Assembly: GCA_965659415.1 (NCBI GenBank)
Contig: CBFHVA010000001.1
Location: 232,587 to 296,586 of the forward strand
Length of the DNA stretch: 64,000 nt
Origin: Phaeocystidibacter sp965659415
Lineage (GTDB): Bacteria; Bacteroidota; Bacteroidia; Flavobacteriales; Schleiferiaceae
Reading direction: 5' to 3'
Made by a program: the position numbers and the translations under genes. Below, piece by piece: positions 8,384 through 16,836 of the stretch; within the stretch, counting starts at the first letter, position 1; every line of letters begins with the position of its first letter. Under the pieces are notes generated by a model, which saw nothing but the letters and a program-made list of their open reading frames with translations, was not told the origin of the DNA and did not search any database.

Positions 8384-9289
8384 ATGAGAACAGTTTTAAT
8401 ATCCGGCGGATCGGGAATGGTTGGTAAAGAAATTACCCGAAACCTCACTGCCAAACGAATTCAAGTTCGATGGCTGAGCACGCGCGAGGGCGCCACTTCA
8501 ATAGATGCTGAAGTGTTTCATTGGAATCCAAAGGAAAATTATGTTGATCCCAAAGCGCTAGCTGGCGTGGATGCCGTGATTCATTTGGCGGGAGCCAGTG
8601 TGGCCAAACGCTGGACAAGCGAGCACAAAAAATCCATCATGGAAAGTCGTGTCGAAGGAACCAAAGCGCTCTATTCGGCAATTGAGCAATGCGAAGCACC
8701 ACCTAGGGCTTTTATTTCAGCGAGTGCAGTCGGATACTACCCTACCAGCACCGAATCTTTCTTCACAGAAGAGCATGATCCAGCCACGGATTTCTTAGGA
8801 AACGTAACCTCGCAATGGGAAGAAGAAGTGGACAAAATCGAAAGTCTTGGGCTCCGAGTTGCGAAGTTGAGGATTGGCATTGTCCTAGAGAAATCAGGAG
8901 GTGCTTTAGGGCAAATGCTTCCGGCCTTTAAGGCGGGAATTGGTTCACCGCTAGGTTCTGGAAAGCAATGGATGCCTTGGATTCACGTCACCGACTTAGC
9001 ACGAATGTTCATTCACGCGATGGAAAACGAGACGGTTCAAGGAGCATACAACGCGGCAGCTGAAAATCAGGTTCGAAACATGGAATTTGGCGCGGTGCTC
9101 GCCAAGGTTCTCAATCGTCCTTATTTCTTTCCAAAAGTTCCGGCCTGGGCGCTCAGGCTTCTGCTAGGTGAGATGGCACAAATAGCCTTGATGAGTACAC
9201 ATGTATCTGTTGACCGCATAAAGCAAACGGGCTTTAGCTGGAAGTATACTCATTTGGAGGAAGCGCTAAAAGATGTGCTAAAAAAATAG
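8384..9289 (+). CDS. TIGR01777/SDR39U1-type NAD-dependent epimerase family protein
   Basis: The 301-residue atypical short-chain dehydrogenase has the N-terminal dinucleotide motif GGSGMVG (residues 8-14), VIHLAGASVAKRWT in the family position after the third strand, SASAVGYYP carrying the catalytic-type Tyr, and a C-terminal DUF1731-like tail (NRPYFFPKVPAWALRLLLGEMA). The family is widespread and its substrate is unknown; some members are linked to cell-division phenotypes. The start is ATG. The gene ends at a TAG that forms the first bases of the terminator hairpin shared with the convergent yceI-like gene. Confidence 0.88.
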   Translation: MRTVLISGGSGMVGKEITRNLTAKRIQVRWLSTREGATSIDAEVFHWNPKENYVDPKALAGVDAVIHLAGASVAKRWTSEHKKSIMESRVEGTKALYSAIEQCEAPPRAFISASAVGYYPTSTESFFTEEHDPATDFLGNVTSQWEEEVDKIESLGLRVAKLRIGIVLEKSGGALGQMLPAFKAGIGSPLGSGKQWMPWIHVTDLARMFIHAMENETVQGAYNAAAENQVRNMEFGAVLAKVLNRPYFFPKVPAWALRLLLGEMAQIALMSTHVSVDRIKQTGFSWKYTHLEEALKDVLKK

Positions 9290-9316
9290 GCCCAATTACC
9301 GAAGCAATTGGACCTA
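9281..9316 (-). terminator. Intrinsic terminator for the yceI-like gene
   Basis: Read on the minus strand: an 11-bp stem (arms 9306-9316 and 9287-9297, one C/A mismatch) with an 8-base loop, followed by seven T's (complement of 9281-9286 and neighbours). It lies 21 bp after the yceI-like stop. On the plus strand there is only a weak T-run, so its main action is on the minus-strand transcript. Confidence 0.7.
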
Positions 9317-9336
9317 ATCATCTGTTTTTGTGCTGC

Positions 9337-9999
9337 TTAGTTCTGAGCAGTCAAATCAATTTTCAATTCCATGTAATCGTCGATCAACTGATCTTTGGTC
9401 ACTCCTTCAATTCCTGAAGAGCGGAACATCACATTCCAGTTAGTGCGATTTATGGTGAACTCTGGTGCCTTGAATGCCACCATTCCATCTCCTACTTGCA
9501 CGTCAGCTCCGAACTCAACGTTTTTCGTTTCGCCACGCATGGTAAGATTACCTTTAATAGTGTGTGAAGTTTCACCTTCTGCGTTGTCCATTACATCTGT
9601 AATTTCAAAAGTTGCTTCAGGGTACTCAGCTACACCAAAGAAATCATCACTCTTAAGGTGACCAACCAAGTTGTTGTAATCTTCTGTTCCTTCTTCAATG
9701 TCCGTAGCGTGAATAGAATTCATGTCGATGGTAAAGTTTCCACCTACCAAGGCTCCGTCTTTCACGTCGAAAGACCCATCCTTCACTTGAATGGTGCCAA
9801 CGTGACCCCAATCTACGTTTGTCTTCCATCCTCTCCACTCAATTTGTCCGCTTGATGCAGATACAGGAATGGCCGTAGCTTCCGCTACCTCAACTACTTC
9901 CTGTGCGTCAGTTGTAGTTGCTTCTGATTCAGCTGCATTGTTACAAGCTACAAGCGAAGTAGCCAAAGCAGCAATAGTCATCACGTTTAATGCTTTCAT
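9337..9999 (-). CDS. YceI family lipoprotein
   Basis: The 220-residue protein has a lipoprotein signal ending at Cys19 (LATSLVAC), an acidic Ala/Glu linker, and a YceI lipocalin-like barrel from about residue 50 (SGQIEWRGWKT...) to the C-terminal MELKIDLTAQN. YceI barrels bind isoprenoid-type lipids such as polyprenyl chains in the periplasm. The conserved pieces GTIQVKDGSFDVKDG, NLVGHLKSDDFFGVAEYPEATF and GNLTMRG are all present. The gene is monocistronic with a good terminator. A TACTTTTA-like promoter box on the minus strand lies about 30-45 bp upstream. Confidence 0.88.
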   Translation of the reverse strand: MKALNVMTIAALATSLVACNNAAESEATTTDAQEVVEVAEATAIPVSASSGQIEWRGWKTNVDWGHVGTIQVKDGSFDVKDGALVGGNFTIDMNSIHATDIEEGTEDYNNLVGHLKSDDFFGVAEYPEATFEITDVMDNAEGETSHTIKGNLTMRGETKNVEFGADVQVGDGMVAFKAPEFTINRTNWNVMFRSSGIEGVTKDQLIDDYMELKIDLTAQN

Positions 10000-10158
10000 T
10001 GTTCTCAGGTTTTCATGAATTATAATTAAACAATGCTAAAAGTAACACATCTTCTCACATTAATGTTCAAACATTGATAATAAAATTTGAAGAAGGTATT
10101 GACAATCTCAATTACTTGAACTATATTGATATCAAAATCATATCATAAAACATCAAAA

Positions 10159-11010
10159 ATGGAAAAACATAAAAAAGCATCCAGTACAGTAGGATGGCTC
10201 ATGGTGGTTGTCGAAATCGCCCTTGTAGCTTCGATTGTTACGCTTCTGATCAATGGACAAATATGGGCCTTGGTCTTGATTCCCTTCTTTCTCCTTTTTC
10301 TATTTGGGTTCATTGTTCTGAATCCGAATGAGTCCAGCGTACTCACTTTTTTCGGTGGATACCGTGGTACCATTAAAAACAACGGACTCTTTTGGGTAAA
10401 TCCATTCATGGTAAAGAAGAAAGTATCGCTTCGTGCAAGAAACTTGGATAGCGATCCGATCAAGGTAAATGACAAGCTGGGTAATCCCATCATGATAGGA
10501 GTGGTGCTTGTGTGGAGAGTAAAGGACACGTTCAAAGCCAGCTTCGAGGTGAATGACTTCGTGGAATTCGTGTTTGTACAAACCGATGCCGCCATCCGCA
10601 AATTGGCTACCTCCTACCCTTACGACAATTTCGATGATGAAGAAGCTGAGATTTGCTTGCGCAGTGATATTGAAGATGTCAATGATGTTCTCGAGAAAGA
10701 GTTAATGGAACGATTGAACATGGCGGGGATTGAAGTTATTGAAGCCCGTATTTCTCACTTGGCCTACGCCTCTGAGATTGCTGGCGCGATGCTCCAAAGA
10801 CAACAAGCGACGGCTGTAGTGGCCGCGCGAAGGAGAATTGTTGAAGGCGCTGTAGGCATGGTTGAATTAGCCCTCGACGAATTGGGCGAAAAGAGTATCG
10901 TGGAACTTGACGACGAGAAAAAAGCTGCGATGGTCAGTAATCTAATGGTGGTACTGTGTGCAGAAAAATCAGCCAGCCCCGTAGTGAATACAGGCACTCT
11001 TTATACATGA
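10159..11010 (+). CDS. SPFH/band-7 domain membrane protein
   Basis: The 283-residue protein has two adjoining N-terminal membrane helices (about 12-60: VGWLMVVVEIALVASIVTLL and WALVLIPFFLLFLFGFIVLN), then a cytoplasmic or periplasmic SPFH domain (NPNESSVLTFFGGYRGTI onward) with the typical GVVLVWRVKDT and FVQTDAAIRKLA stretches, and a short tail including a basic/Ala helix. It lacks the long coiled coil of flotillins and is closer to slipin-type proteins. SPFH proteins build membrane microdomain cages. ATG at 10159 follows a ~150-bp AT-rich leader. It shares an ATGA overlap with the next gene and heads a three-gene operon. Confidence 0.83.
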   Translation: MEKHKKASSTVGWLMVVVEIALVASIVTLLINGQIWALVLIPFFLLFLFGFIVLNPNESSVLTFFGGYRGTIKNNGLFWVNPFMVKKKVSLRARNLDSDPIKVNDKLGNPIMIGVVLVWRVKDTFKASFEVNDFVEFVFVQTDAAIRKLATSYPYDNFDDEEAEICLRSDIEDVNDVLEKELMERLNMAGIEVIEARISHLAYASEIAGAMLQRQQATAVVAARRRIVEGAVGMVELALDELGEKSIVELDDEKKAAMVSNLMVVLCAEKSASPVVNTGTLYT

Positions 11011-11540
11011 GAAACTACGAAGGACAAGTGCGAATGCCTGGCTGGGTTGCCATGCTTGTGAGCATTTCCATGTTCACAAGCTTCCTTATTGTTGGTGTAG
11101 TTTCATGGCCAGCCTTGGAAGCTTATCTCACCGGAAGCGATGGCGTGCACTACGCCGAAGGGCAACAAATCTTTTGGGTGCTCATCAGTTTGATCATTAT
11201 GCATGTTTCATTAATCGTTTTCTTCTTTCGCCCACCACTTAAAGTGAATATTAACCGACATGGTGTAAGCTATTATTGCTTCCCTTACTTAAGAAAGTGG
11301 AAACTCATCCAGTGGAATGAAATTGAGAATTGGGAGGTGGTTGAAATTGATCCTATTTCCGACTTTGGCGGGTGGGGATATCGAAGATCATGGAAAGGTA
11401 AAAAGAAAGGATACATCATGCGAGCGGGACCTGCACTATCGATAACCAAGAAGCAGAACGGAACCACAATGGTTTTCACCATACCCAATTCATCAGGAGC
11501 GCAACGAGCTATGAGCGAATATCTCTCTAATCGCGAATAA
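11007..11540 (+). CDS. Hypothetical membrane protein of the SPFH operon
   Basis: The 177-residue protein has two predicted membrane helices (about residues 10-32 and 50-72) followed by a soluble basic domain of about 100 residues (PPLKVNINRHGVSYYCFPY...). The domain resembles PH-like or DUF-type membrane-associated beta domains by its short strands, but I cannot name a family. Its ATG is inside the SPFH stop (ATGA), so it is translationally coupled. Because the pair is followed by a ribbon-helix-helix gene 14 bp downstream, a shared membrane-stress or regulatory role is an inference only. Confidence 0.65.
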   Translation: MRNYEGQVRMPGWVAMLVSISMFTSFLIVGVVSWPALEAYLTGSDGVHYAEGQQIFWVLISLIIMHVSLIVFFFRPPLKVNINRHGVSYYCFPYLRKWKLIQWNEIENWEVVEIDPISDFGGWGYRRSWKGKKKGYIMRAGPALSITKKQNGTTMVFTIPNSSGAQRAMSEYLSNRE

Positions 11541-11554
11541 AAAGACCTAGCAAG

Positions 11555-11713
11555 ATGTCAAAAAAGAAAGCATTTGCCCTTAGGTTAGATCCCGATATGC
11601 ACGCAGCCATTGAGAAATGGGCAGCAGACGAATTTCGAAGTGCAAATGGGCAAATTGAATTCCTATTACACAAAGCACTCAATGATGCCGGGAGATTGAG
11701 CAAGAAACAATGA
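11555..11713 (+). CDS. Arc-type ribbon-helix-helix DNA-binding protein
   Basis: This 52-residue ORF was found by reading the 14 bp after the membrane protein stop: ATG at 11555, TGA at 11711-11713. The protein starts MSKKKAFALRLDPDMHAAIE. It has the beta strand FALRL, first helix PDMHAAIEKWAADEF and second helix ANGQIEFLLHKAL of Arc/MetJ-like ribbon-helix-helix repressors, with the conserved RSANGQIE turn. Such proteins bind DNA as dimers of dimers; the target is unknown, and autoregulation of the SPFH operon is plausible. No toxin gene is adjacent, so an antitoxin role is not supported. Confidence 0.7.
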   Translation: MSKKKAFALRLDPDMHAAIEKWAADEFRSANGQIEFLLHKALNDAGRLSKKQ

Positions 11714-11768
11714 GTTGAGAGATTGTGTTTTGTAACTTCCGAACTTACTCACGTTAACACAATCTACT

Positions 11769-14700
11769 ATGAACAGATTACTTCTTGCCTCTCTCTTGCT
11801 GGCACTTCCCTTTTTGTGTCACGCTCAAAGCACAGAAAATCTAGATTTCGAGCGCCTCGGCGAAATGGAATGGCGCAATATAGGTCCACATCGGGGCGGT
11901 CGATCCTGCGCTGTTACCGGTATTCCCAACGAACCTCAGCACTTTTATTTCGGCTCAACCGGAGGAGGAATCTGGGAAACCACCGATGGTGGGAGTTCCT
12001 GGGAAAATATCTCTGATGGCTATTTTGGTGGATCTGTTGGGGCCATTGTTGTTGCACCTAGTGATAACAATGTTATTTATGTGGGTCTTGGGGAACAAAC
12101 CGTGCGAGGCAATGTGAGTAGCGGTTCAGGATTATGGAAAAGCGCTGATGCCGGTAAAACCTGGCAATTTATCGGTCTGGAGAACACAAAACACATCGGT
12201 CGAATTCGAGTGCATCCCCATGACGCCAATACTGTATTTGTCGCCGCCATGGGCGACCTCTATCAAGACACCGAAGACCGTGGTGTATATAAGTCAACCG
12301 ACGGTGGAAACACATGGGACCGAGTACTTTTCAGTGATGCAGGTTCTGGGGCAGTCGATTTAGCCTTCGACCCCTTCAATCCTCGTCATCTTTATGCAAG
12401 CACCTGGACAGTGAGAAGAACTCCTTGGTCGCTTTCCAGCGGTGGAGATGGTTCTGCCTTATGGAAGAGTACCGATGAAGGCGAAACCTGGGAAATAATC
12501 TCATCCAACGGTGGATTCGCAAAAGAACTTCTCGGCATCATTGGTGTAGCCCCAAGTCCGGCCGAAAGAGGTGTTGTTTACGCTATGGTAGAAGCTGCAG
12601 ACGGAGGGTTATTCCGCAGCAATGACGGTGGAGAGAATTGGATGAAAGTGAATGATGAGCGTTCCTTGCGACAGCGTGCATGGTACTACACACGCATCTA
12701 CGCCGATCCAGTTTTAGCCGATCGTGTATACGTGATGAATGTACAGTTTCACGTTTCGAACGACGGTGGAAACACCTTCGCTCGCAGGTCTACTCCTCAT
12801 GGCGACCATCATGACCTATGGATCGCTCCAGATGATAACAATCGACTCATTGTGGGCGACGATGGAGGAGCTCAGGTGAGCTACGACGGAGGTGTGAATT
12901 GGTCTACTTACATGAATCAACCTACCTCCCAGTTCTATAGAGTTACAACCGACGATCACTTCCCTTTCCGCGTTTACGGCGCACAACAGGACAATTCTAC
13001 CGTGCGCATCAATCACCGCAGCGATGGATGGGTAATTGGAGAAAATGATTGGGAACCAACAGCCGGGGGCGAGAGTGCACATATTGCCGTGAAGCCTAAT
13101 GATAACGATATCGTAGTAGGTGGATCTTATGGAGGGTTCTTGACCCGATTAAATCACCGCACCAATGCTACTCAAACGATTCATGTGTGGCCCGTTAATC
13201 CTTTAGGGCACGGTGTAGAAGATATGAAGTACCGCTTCCAGTGGAATTTCCCGGTTTTTTACAGTCCACATGATCCAGATGTGCTTTACGCGGCATCTCA
13301 GCATCTTCATCGAAGTACGGATGGAGGGCGTTCTTGGGAAGTCATCTCTCCAGACCTATCAACCAATGACCCTGACAAACAGGTTTCAAGCGGCGGACCC
13401 ATCACAAAAGACAATACAGGGGTAGAATACTACTGTACTATATTCTCTGCCTTGGAATCAAGCTCGGAAAAAGGTTTGATTTGGGCGGGCTCCGACGATG
13501 GACTCGTTCACATTTCAATAGACAACGGAGAGAATTGGGCAAACGTTACACCTGAAGATATGCCTGAATTCATGCGCATCAATAGTATTGAGGAAGATCC
13601 ATTCAATGAAGGGGGATTGTACGTGGCGGGCACTCGATATCAGTTAGGCGATTACCAGCCTTATATCTACCATACCGCGGATTATGGAGAGTCATGGGAT
13701 CGAATTGACGCAGGAATCGACCGTGGACATTTCACGAGAGTGGTCCGAGCGGATCCTGACCTCGAAGGCTTGCTCTATGCAGGCACAGAGAATGGGCTTT
13801 ACGTGAGCATCGACAACGGTGAATCATGGAAAATGTGGCAACAGAATTTGCCTATCGTGCCCATCACAGATATGACCATCAAGGACAAGCACTTGATTGT
13901 GGCTACCCAAGGCAGAAGTTTCTGGATCATGGATGATTTATCTCCTCTGCATCAATGGGGTGAAGAATCAGCTGAAGCTGCCTTTAACGTTTATACCCCG
14001 AATCGCACCTGGCTCATGGAAAGCGGACGAGCCAACGAGCAACGGACCGTAGGCCAAAACCCATACCCGGGTATTGTGATCCCTTACTACATCAATGAAA
14101 TAGATGAGGAAGGCGCTGAATATTCAGTGAAAATAATGGATTCAAATGGCAATGTAGCGCGTAGGTATTCGAGCACGGCAGATGAAAGAAGTAACCAATG
14201 GAAACCTGAGCAAGGCGCTGGTATGTTCCATTGGAATTTGGAATACGAGGGTGCCAAGCGTATACCAGGAATGATTCTATGGTGGTCGTTCTTAGACGGC
14301 CCGCGCGCCACCCCTGGCACCTATACATTCCGATTTACTATGGGAACAGACAGCGTGGACATTGTGACCGAACTCGAAGCAGATCCGAGATGGGAGGCTT
14401 CTCAAGAGGACTTAGAGGCTCAATTCGAATTTCTGATGGAAATCAGAGATCAAATGACCGCAATGCACAGCGCTATTGAAAACGTTCGAAAACTGCGAAA
14501 TCAAATTGATTTGGTGTATCCAAATATCGTAGATTCAACCTTAATGGCCGAAGCTGATTCAATGAAAGCCATGCTCACGGATGTTGAAGAAGCATTCTAT
14601 CAAACTAAAAATAGAAGCGCTCAAGATCCGCTCAACTTCCCTATTAAGCTGAATAATCAATGGGGACATTTAGGCAGTTTGGCTGCCATGGGGTTGCAAC

Positions 14701-14855
14701 GTCCTACAGCTTCCATGTATGAAGCCAAAGAAGAGTTGCGCGCTCAAATTGACATGTATATGGTCACTTATAACGACGTTCTCGAAAACAAGATACCAGC
14801 CTTCAACGCCGCCTTACGCAGCGCTGAAGTGGAATATTTAGGCATTCCCGATTAA
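11769..14855 (+). CDS. Secreted BNR/sortilin-like beta-propeller repeat protein (WD40/YVTN/BNR-like)
   Basis: The 1028-residue protein has an N-terminal signal peptide (MNRLLLASLLLALPFLCHAQ). The first ~730 residues are a VPS10/sortilin-type propeller with many Asp-box repeats (SxDxGxxW), for example STDGGNTW, SADAGKTW, STDEGETW, SNDGGENW and STDGGRSW. A C-terminal ~290-residue part starts with a beta-rich domain and ends in a helical segment (DQMTAMHSAIENVRKLRNQ...). Homologues in Bacteroidota are labelled glycosyl hydrolase or sortilin-like; no catalytic residues can be assigned. There is no T9SS sorting tail. The gene is monocistronic, and its stop overlaps the convergent barrel gene by 4 bp. 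Confidence 0.85.
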   Translation: MNRLLLASLLLALPFLCHAQSTENLDFERLGEMEWRNIGPHRGGRSCAVTGIPNEPQHFYFGSTGGGIWETTDGGSSWENISDGYFGGSVGAIVVAPSDNNVIYVGLGEQTVRGNVSSGSGLWKSADAGKTWQFIGLENTKHIGRIRVHPHDANTVFVAAMGDLYQDTEDRGVYKSTDGGNTWDRVLFSDAGSGAVDLAFDPFNPRHLYASTWTVRRTPWSLSSGGDGSALWKSTDEGETWEIISSNGGFAKELLGIIGVAPSPAERGVVYAMVEAADGGLFRSNDGGENWMKVNDERSLRQRAWYYTRIYADPVLADRVYVMNVQFHVSNDGGNTFARRSTPHGDHHDLWIAPDDNNRLIVGDDGGAQVSYDGGVNWSTYMNQPTSQFYRVTTDDHFPFRVYGAQQDNSTVRINHRSDGWVIGENDWEPTAGGESAHIAVKPNDNDIVVGGSYGGFLTRLNHRTNATQTIHVWPVNPLGHGVEDMKYRFQWNFPVFYSPHDPDVLYAASQHLHRSTDGGRSWEVISPDLSTNDPDKQVSSGGPITKDNTGVEYYCTIFSALESSSEKGLIWAGSDDGLVHISIDNGENWANVTPEDMPEFMRINSIEEDPFNEGGLYVAGTRYQLGDYQPYIYHTADYGESWDRIDAGIDRGHFTRVVRADPDLEGLLYAGTENGLYVSIDNGESWKMWQQNLPIVPITDMTIKDKHLIVATQGRSFWIMDDLSPLHQWGEESAEAAFNVYTPNRTWLMESGRANEQRTVGQNPYPGIVIPYYINEIDEEGAEYSVKIMDSNGNVARRYSSTADERSNQWKPEQGAGMFHWNLEYEGAKRIPGMILWWSFLDGPRATPGTYTFRFTMGTDSVDIVTELEADPRWEASQEDLEAQFEFLMEIRDQMTAMHSAIENVRKLRNQIDLVYPNIVDSTLMAEADSMKAMLTDVEEAFYQTKNRSAQDPLNFPIKLNNQWGHLGSLAAMGLQRPTASMYEAKEELRAQIDMYMVTYNDVLENKIPAFNAALRSAEVEYLGIPD

Positions 14856-15391
14856 AAATAAGCTCGTAAACCAGTAGACAAATGGAACCCTCCCGCAGTG
14901 GAGGGTTCTTCAGCAAAACCAATATCGAAGCCGCCACGGCCGCCTAGTTCTATGAAGTAACTCACTGGAGAAAGGCCGCCAGTATGGGTATTGAACTCAA
15001 AACTAAATCCACCTACCCCGCTCACAGGGCTGTCCACCGTCCATTCTTCTGGATAACCCACAACAAAGCTCACACGGCCAAATCCATACATGTGAAACCA
15101 AGGAGTTAACTGTCCAGCTTTGGATCGAACTCCAAAATCTATGATTCCATAAGGCTCCCACTGGGCGCCTATTCTTGGAGAATTGGAATTGAAGGTTTCA
15201 AAATATCCAATATCAATAGCTACAATGTTAAAGAAGAACGGCGTAGTAACCGATCCTCCTATTCCAAAATCATTGCCCCACTCATTTAAATGGAACCCAA
15301 CACCCCACTTCGCTGTGGTTCCATTTTGTCCAAATGCATAGGTTGAAAGTGCACTGATGAGGATTGCGAAAAAGACTTTTGGAGTTCTCAT
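14852..15391 (-). CDS. Probable outer-membrane beta-barrel protein
   Basis: The 179-residue protein has a signal peptide (FFAILISALSTYAFGQ) and then amphipathic alternating strands rich in Gly, Phe and Trp, finishing in an aromatic C-terminal residue (GLRAYF), as expected for an outer-membrane barrel. Its ATG overlaps the stop of the upstream HTH gene by 4 bp, so it is the last gene of a membrane/HTH/barrel operon. The convergent BNR gene overlaps by 4 bp. No named family is recognised. Confidence 0.65.
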   Translation of the reverse strand: MRTPKVFFAILISALSTYAFGQNGTTAKWGVGFHLNEWGNDFGIGGSVTTPFFFNIVAIDIGYFETFNSNSPRIGAQWEPYGIIDFGVRSKAGQLTPWFHMYGFGRVSFVVGYPEEWTVDSPVSGVGGFSFEFNTHTGGLSPVSYFIELGGRGGFDIGFAEEPSTAGGFHLSTGLRAYF

Positions 15392-15678
15392 TTTTTTTGA
15401 TTTATGTATTCTGAAATAGCGGCCACATACTTTTCAAAAGCTCGCTTGCCCTTGGAAGTAATCGCACAAGTCGTGGATGGATAGTTGTTCTTATAACCTT
15501 TGGTAACCGAGATGTACTCTGCGTCCTTCAACTTGTTAATTTGGACGCTCAAATTTCCTCGTGTTGCACCGGTTTGCTCCAGAAGCCAGTTGAAATCACC
15601 GTCTTCTACCGTTGCAAGTAAGGTTACAATCTGTAACCTCAATTGAGTTTGTAGTAAGGGATCTAAATTAGGCAGCAT
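15388..15678 (-). CDS. Winged-helix transcriptional regulator
   Basis: The 96-residue DNA-binding protein has a helix-turn-helix region around residues 30-55 (NWLLEQTGATRGNLSVQINKLKD) and a wing (AEYISVTKGYKN). It matches the small MarR/ArsR-like 'winged helix DNA-binding domain' proteins that pair with a membrane protein in many Bacteroidota. No metal-binding cysteine cluster is visible. It overlaps the upstream membrane protein gene by 11 bp and the downstream barrel gene by 4 bp, so all three are cotranscribed; autoregulation is likely but unproven. Confidence 0.8.
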   Translation of the reverse strand: MLPNLDPLLQTQLRLQIVTLLATVEDGDFNWLLEQTGATRGNLSVQINKLKDAEYISVTKGYKNNYPSTTCAITSKGKRAFEKYVAAISEYINQKK

Positions 15679-16270
15679 CCGTATTCAATTCTGCATTCTT
15701 CAAAGCATAGCCGGGAATGAGATATCCCACAACGAGACTAACCATCAACATAATGAGCATGATTGGGAAGTCTTTAAAGAAATCACCTCCAAGAAGAGCT
15801 ACCAAAGTCAAGATCCAACATAGCACACCACCAATCATTAGGGGTCTGAACTTCAATACGCCTCCTAAGATAAAGGTTCCCATTCCGTAAAGAGCAATAA
15901 TAATGGCATAGCCCAAACTCCATGAATGGGTTGCGCCCACAATTAAGGCAATAACCATCATGGCCCCAAAGGCAAGCCATATATAGCGCATGGCGGTTTC
16001 AATGTATGTCGTGTGCCCTGCAGCGCGTTTCTCCTTACGCGCATAAAGTGCCGAAGCCAAGCCACCCGTTAAGCCCATAACGCCCCAAACCACGGGATGC
16101 CATGGAACCTGCATAAATTCTAACAGTACAAACTCTGTGGCCGCAGCTCCAAGGGTTAACCAGCCCCACAACAAATAATAAAATGACCCTTCACTTAGGT
16201 TCACTTTGGTTCGCTGAATCATATCTTGAATCACATGTAGACTTTCAGTTGGGTTTAACTTCTCTTCCAT
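15668..16270 (-). CDS. Hypothetical membrane protein (partner of HTH regulator)
   Basis: The 200-residue protein has a short cytoplasmic N-terminus (MEEKLNPTESLHVIQDMIQR) and about six hydrophobic helices between residues 28 and 190. The N-terminal segment and arrangement are typical of uncharacterised membrane proteins found directly upstream of a small winged-helix regulator, which suggests the membrane protein signals to or is controlled by the regulator. There is no catalytic motif. The start codon ATG at 16270 follows a run of A/T-rich sequence. It heads the operon. Confidence 0.7.
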   Translation of the reverse strand: MEEKLNPTESLHVIQDMIQRTKVNLSEGSFYYLLWGWLTLGAAATEFVLLEFMQVPWHPVVWGVMGLTGGLASALYARKEKRAAGHTTYIETAMRYIWLAFGAMMVIALIVGATHSWSLGYAIIIALYGMGTFILGGVLKFRPLMIGGVLCWILTLVALLGGDFFKDFPIMLIMLMVSLVVGYLIPGYALKNAELNTDAA

Positions 16271-16836
16271 TTTCGTTTTGTTTTTTAGTTGAACAGGACA
16301 GATATAAACAAGTTTGGAAGAGTGATTGCCGAAAATCTGAATATAAGAGGTGTGGAATGCACGAGGAAATAGATGGTGCTTAGGTTATAAGGTGCTCAGG
16401 TTAGGGCGCAATCCTCGATTGAATGGTTCGTAGGTAGGACCCTTTCTATTCGTCTGGCTTCAAAAGATAAACAGACCAACACAGAAACGAATCAAGGGAG
16501 AAACCGATTAACAGACACACCTATCCCTTCGGTCGTCAAAGGGCCAAAATCCGTTCAGCCGATTGGCAAGGTCCAACGCGCTTCGCGAGCTGGTAAGGTG
16601 CTCCCATTTGTCGCAAAGTTGCGAGCTGTTGGCTATTCGCCATTCGCACAGTTCTGGGTCACTTTCACGGTATTGTACTGGTAGATCAAACTCCTGGAAC
16701 CCATAAAACTCGTTAAATCCAAAATAACAGCTCGGGCTAAAGCCGCAGGCCTCTCGGGTGATTCTCAAACTCCAGGATAACCTAACGCATCAAGGGTTTA
16801 ACTCAGAAACGGATAAACTCCTTAAACCGTTAACTC
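16271..16836. other. 566-bp spacer without a supported gene
   Basis: I find no convincing gene here. A 261-bp open frame on the minus strand (16508-16768) has no start context, odd composition and no recognisable motif, and looks accidental. The distal end (about 16806-16836) contains ACGGATAAACTCCTTAAAC, close to a stretch found at 56447-56488 in another spacer, also just 3' of a minus-strand gene. The promoter for the membrane/HTH operon must lie near 16271-16330. Confidence 0.5.

Noticed and set aside
11555..11713. Toxin-antitoxin pair
   Set aside because: The ribbon-helix-helix protein has no adjacent toxin-like gene; the neighbours are the SPFH/membrane genes upstream and a BNR-repeat protein downstream.
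16508..16768. 86-residue open frame in the spacer between the ABC exporter and the membrane/HTH operon
   Set aside because: It has no start context, its composition is unlike the neighbours, and no domain or signal is visible; it is probably chance.
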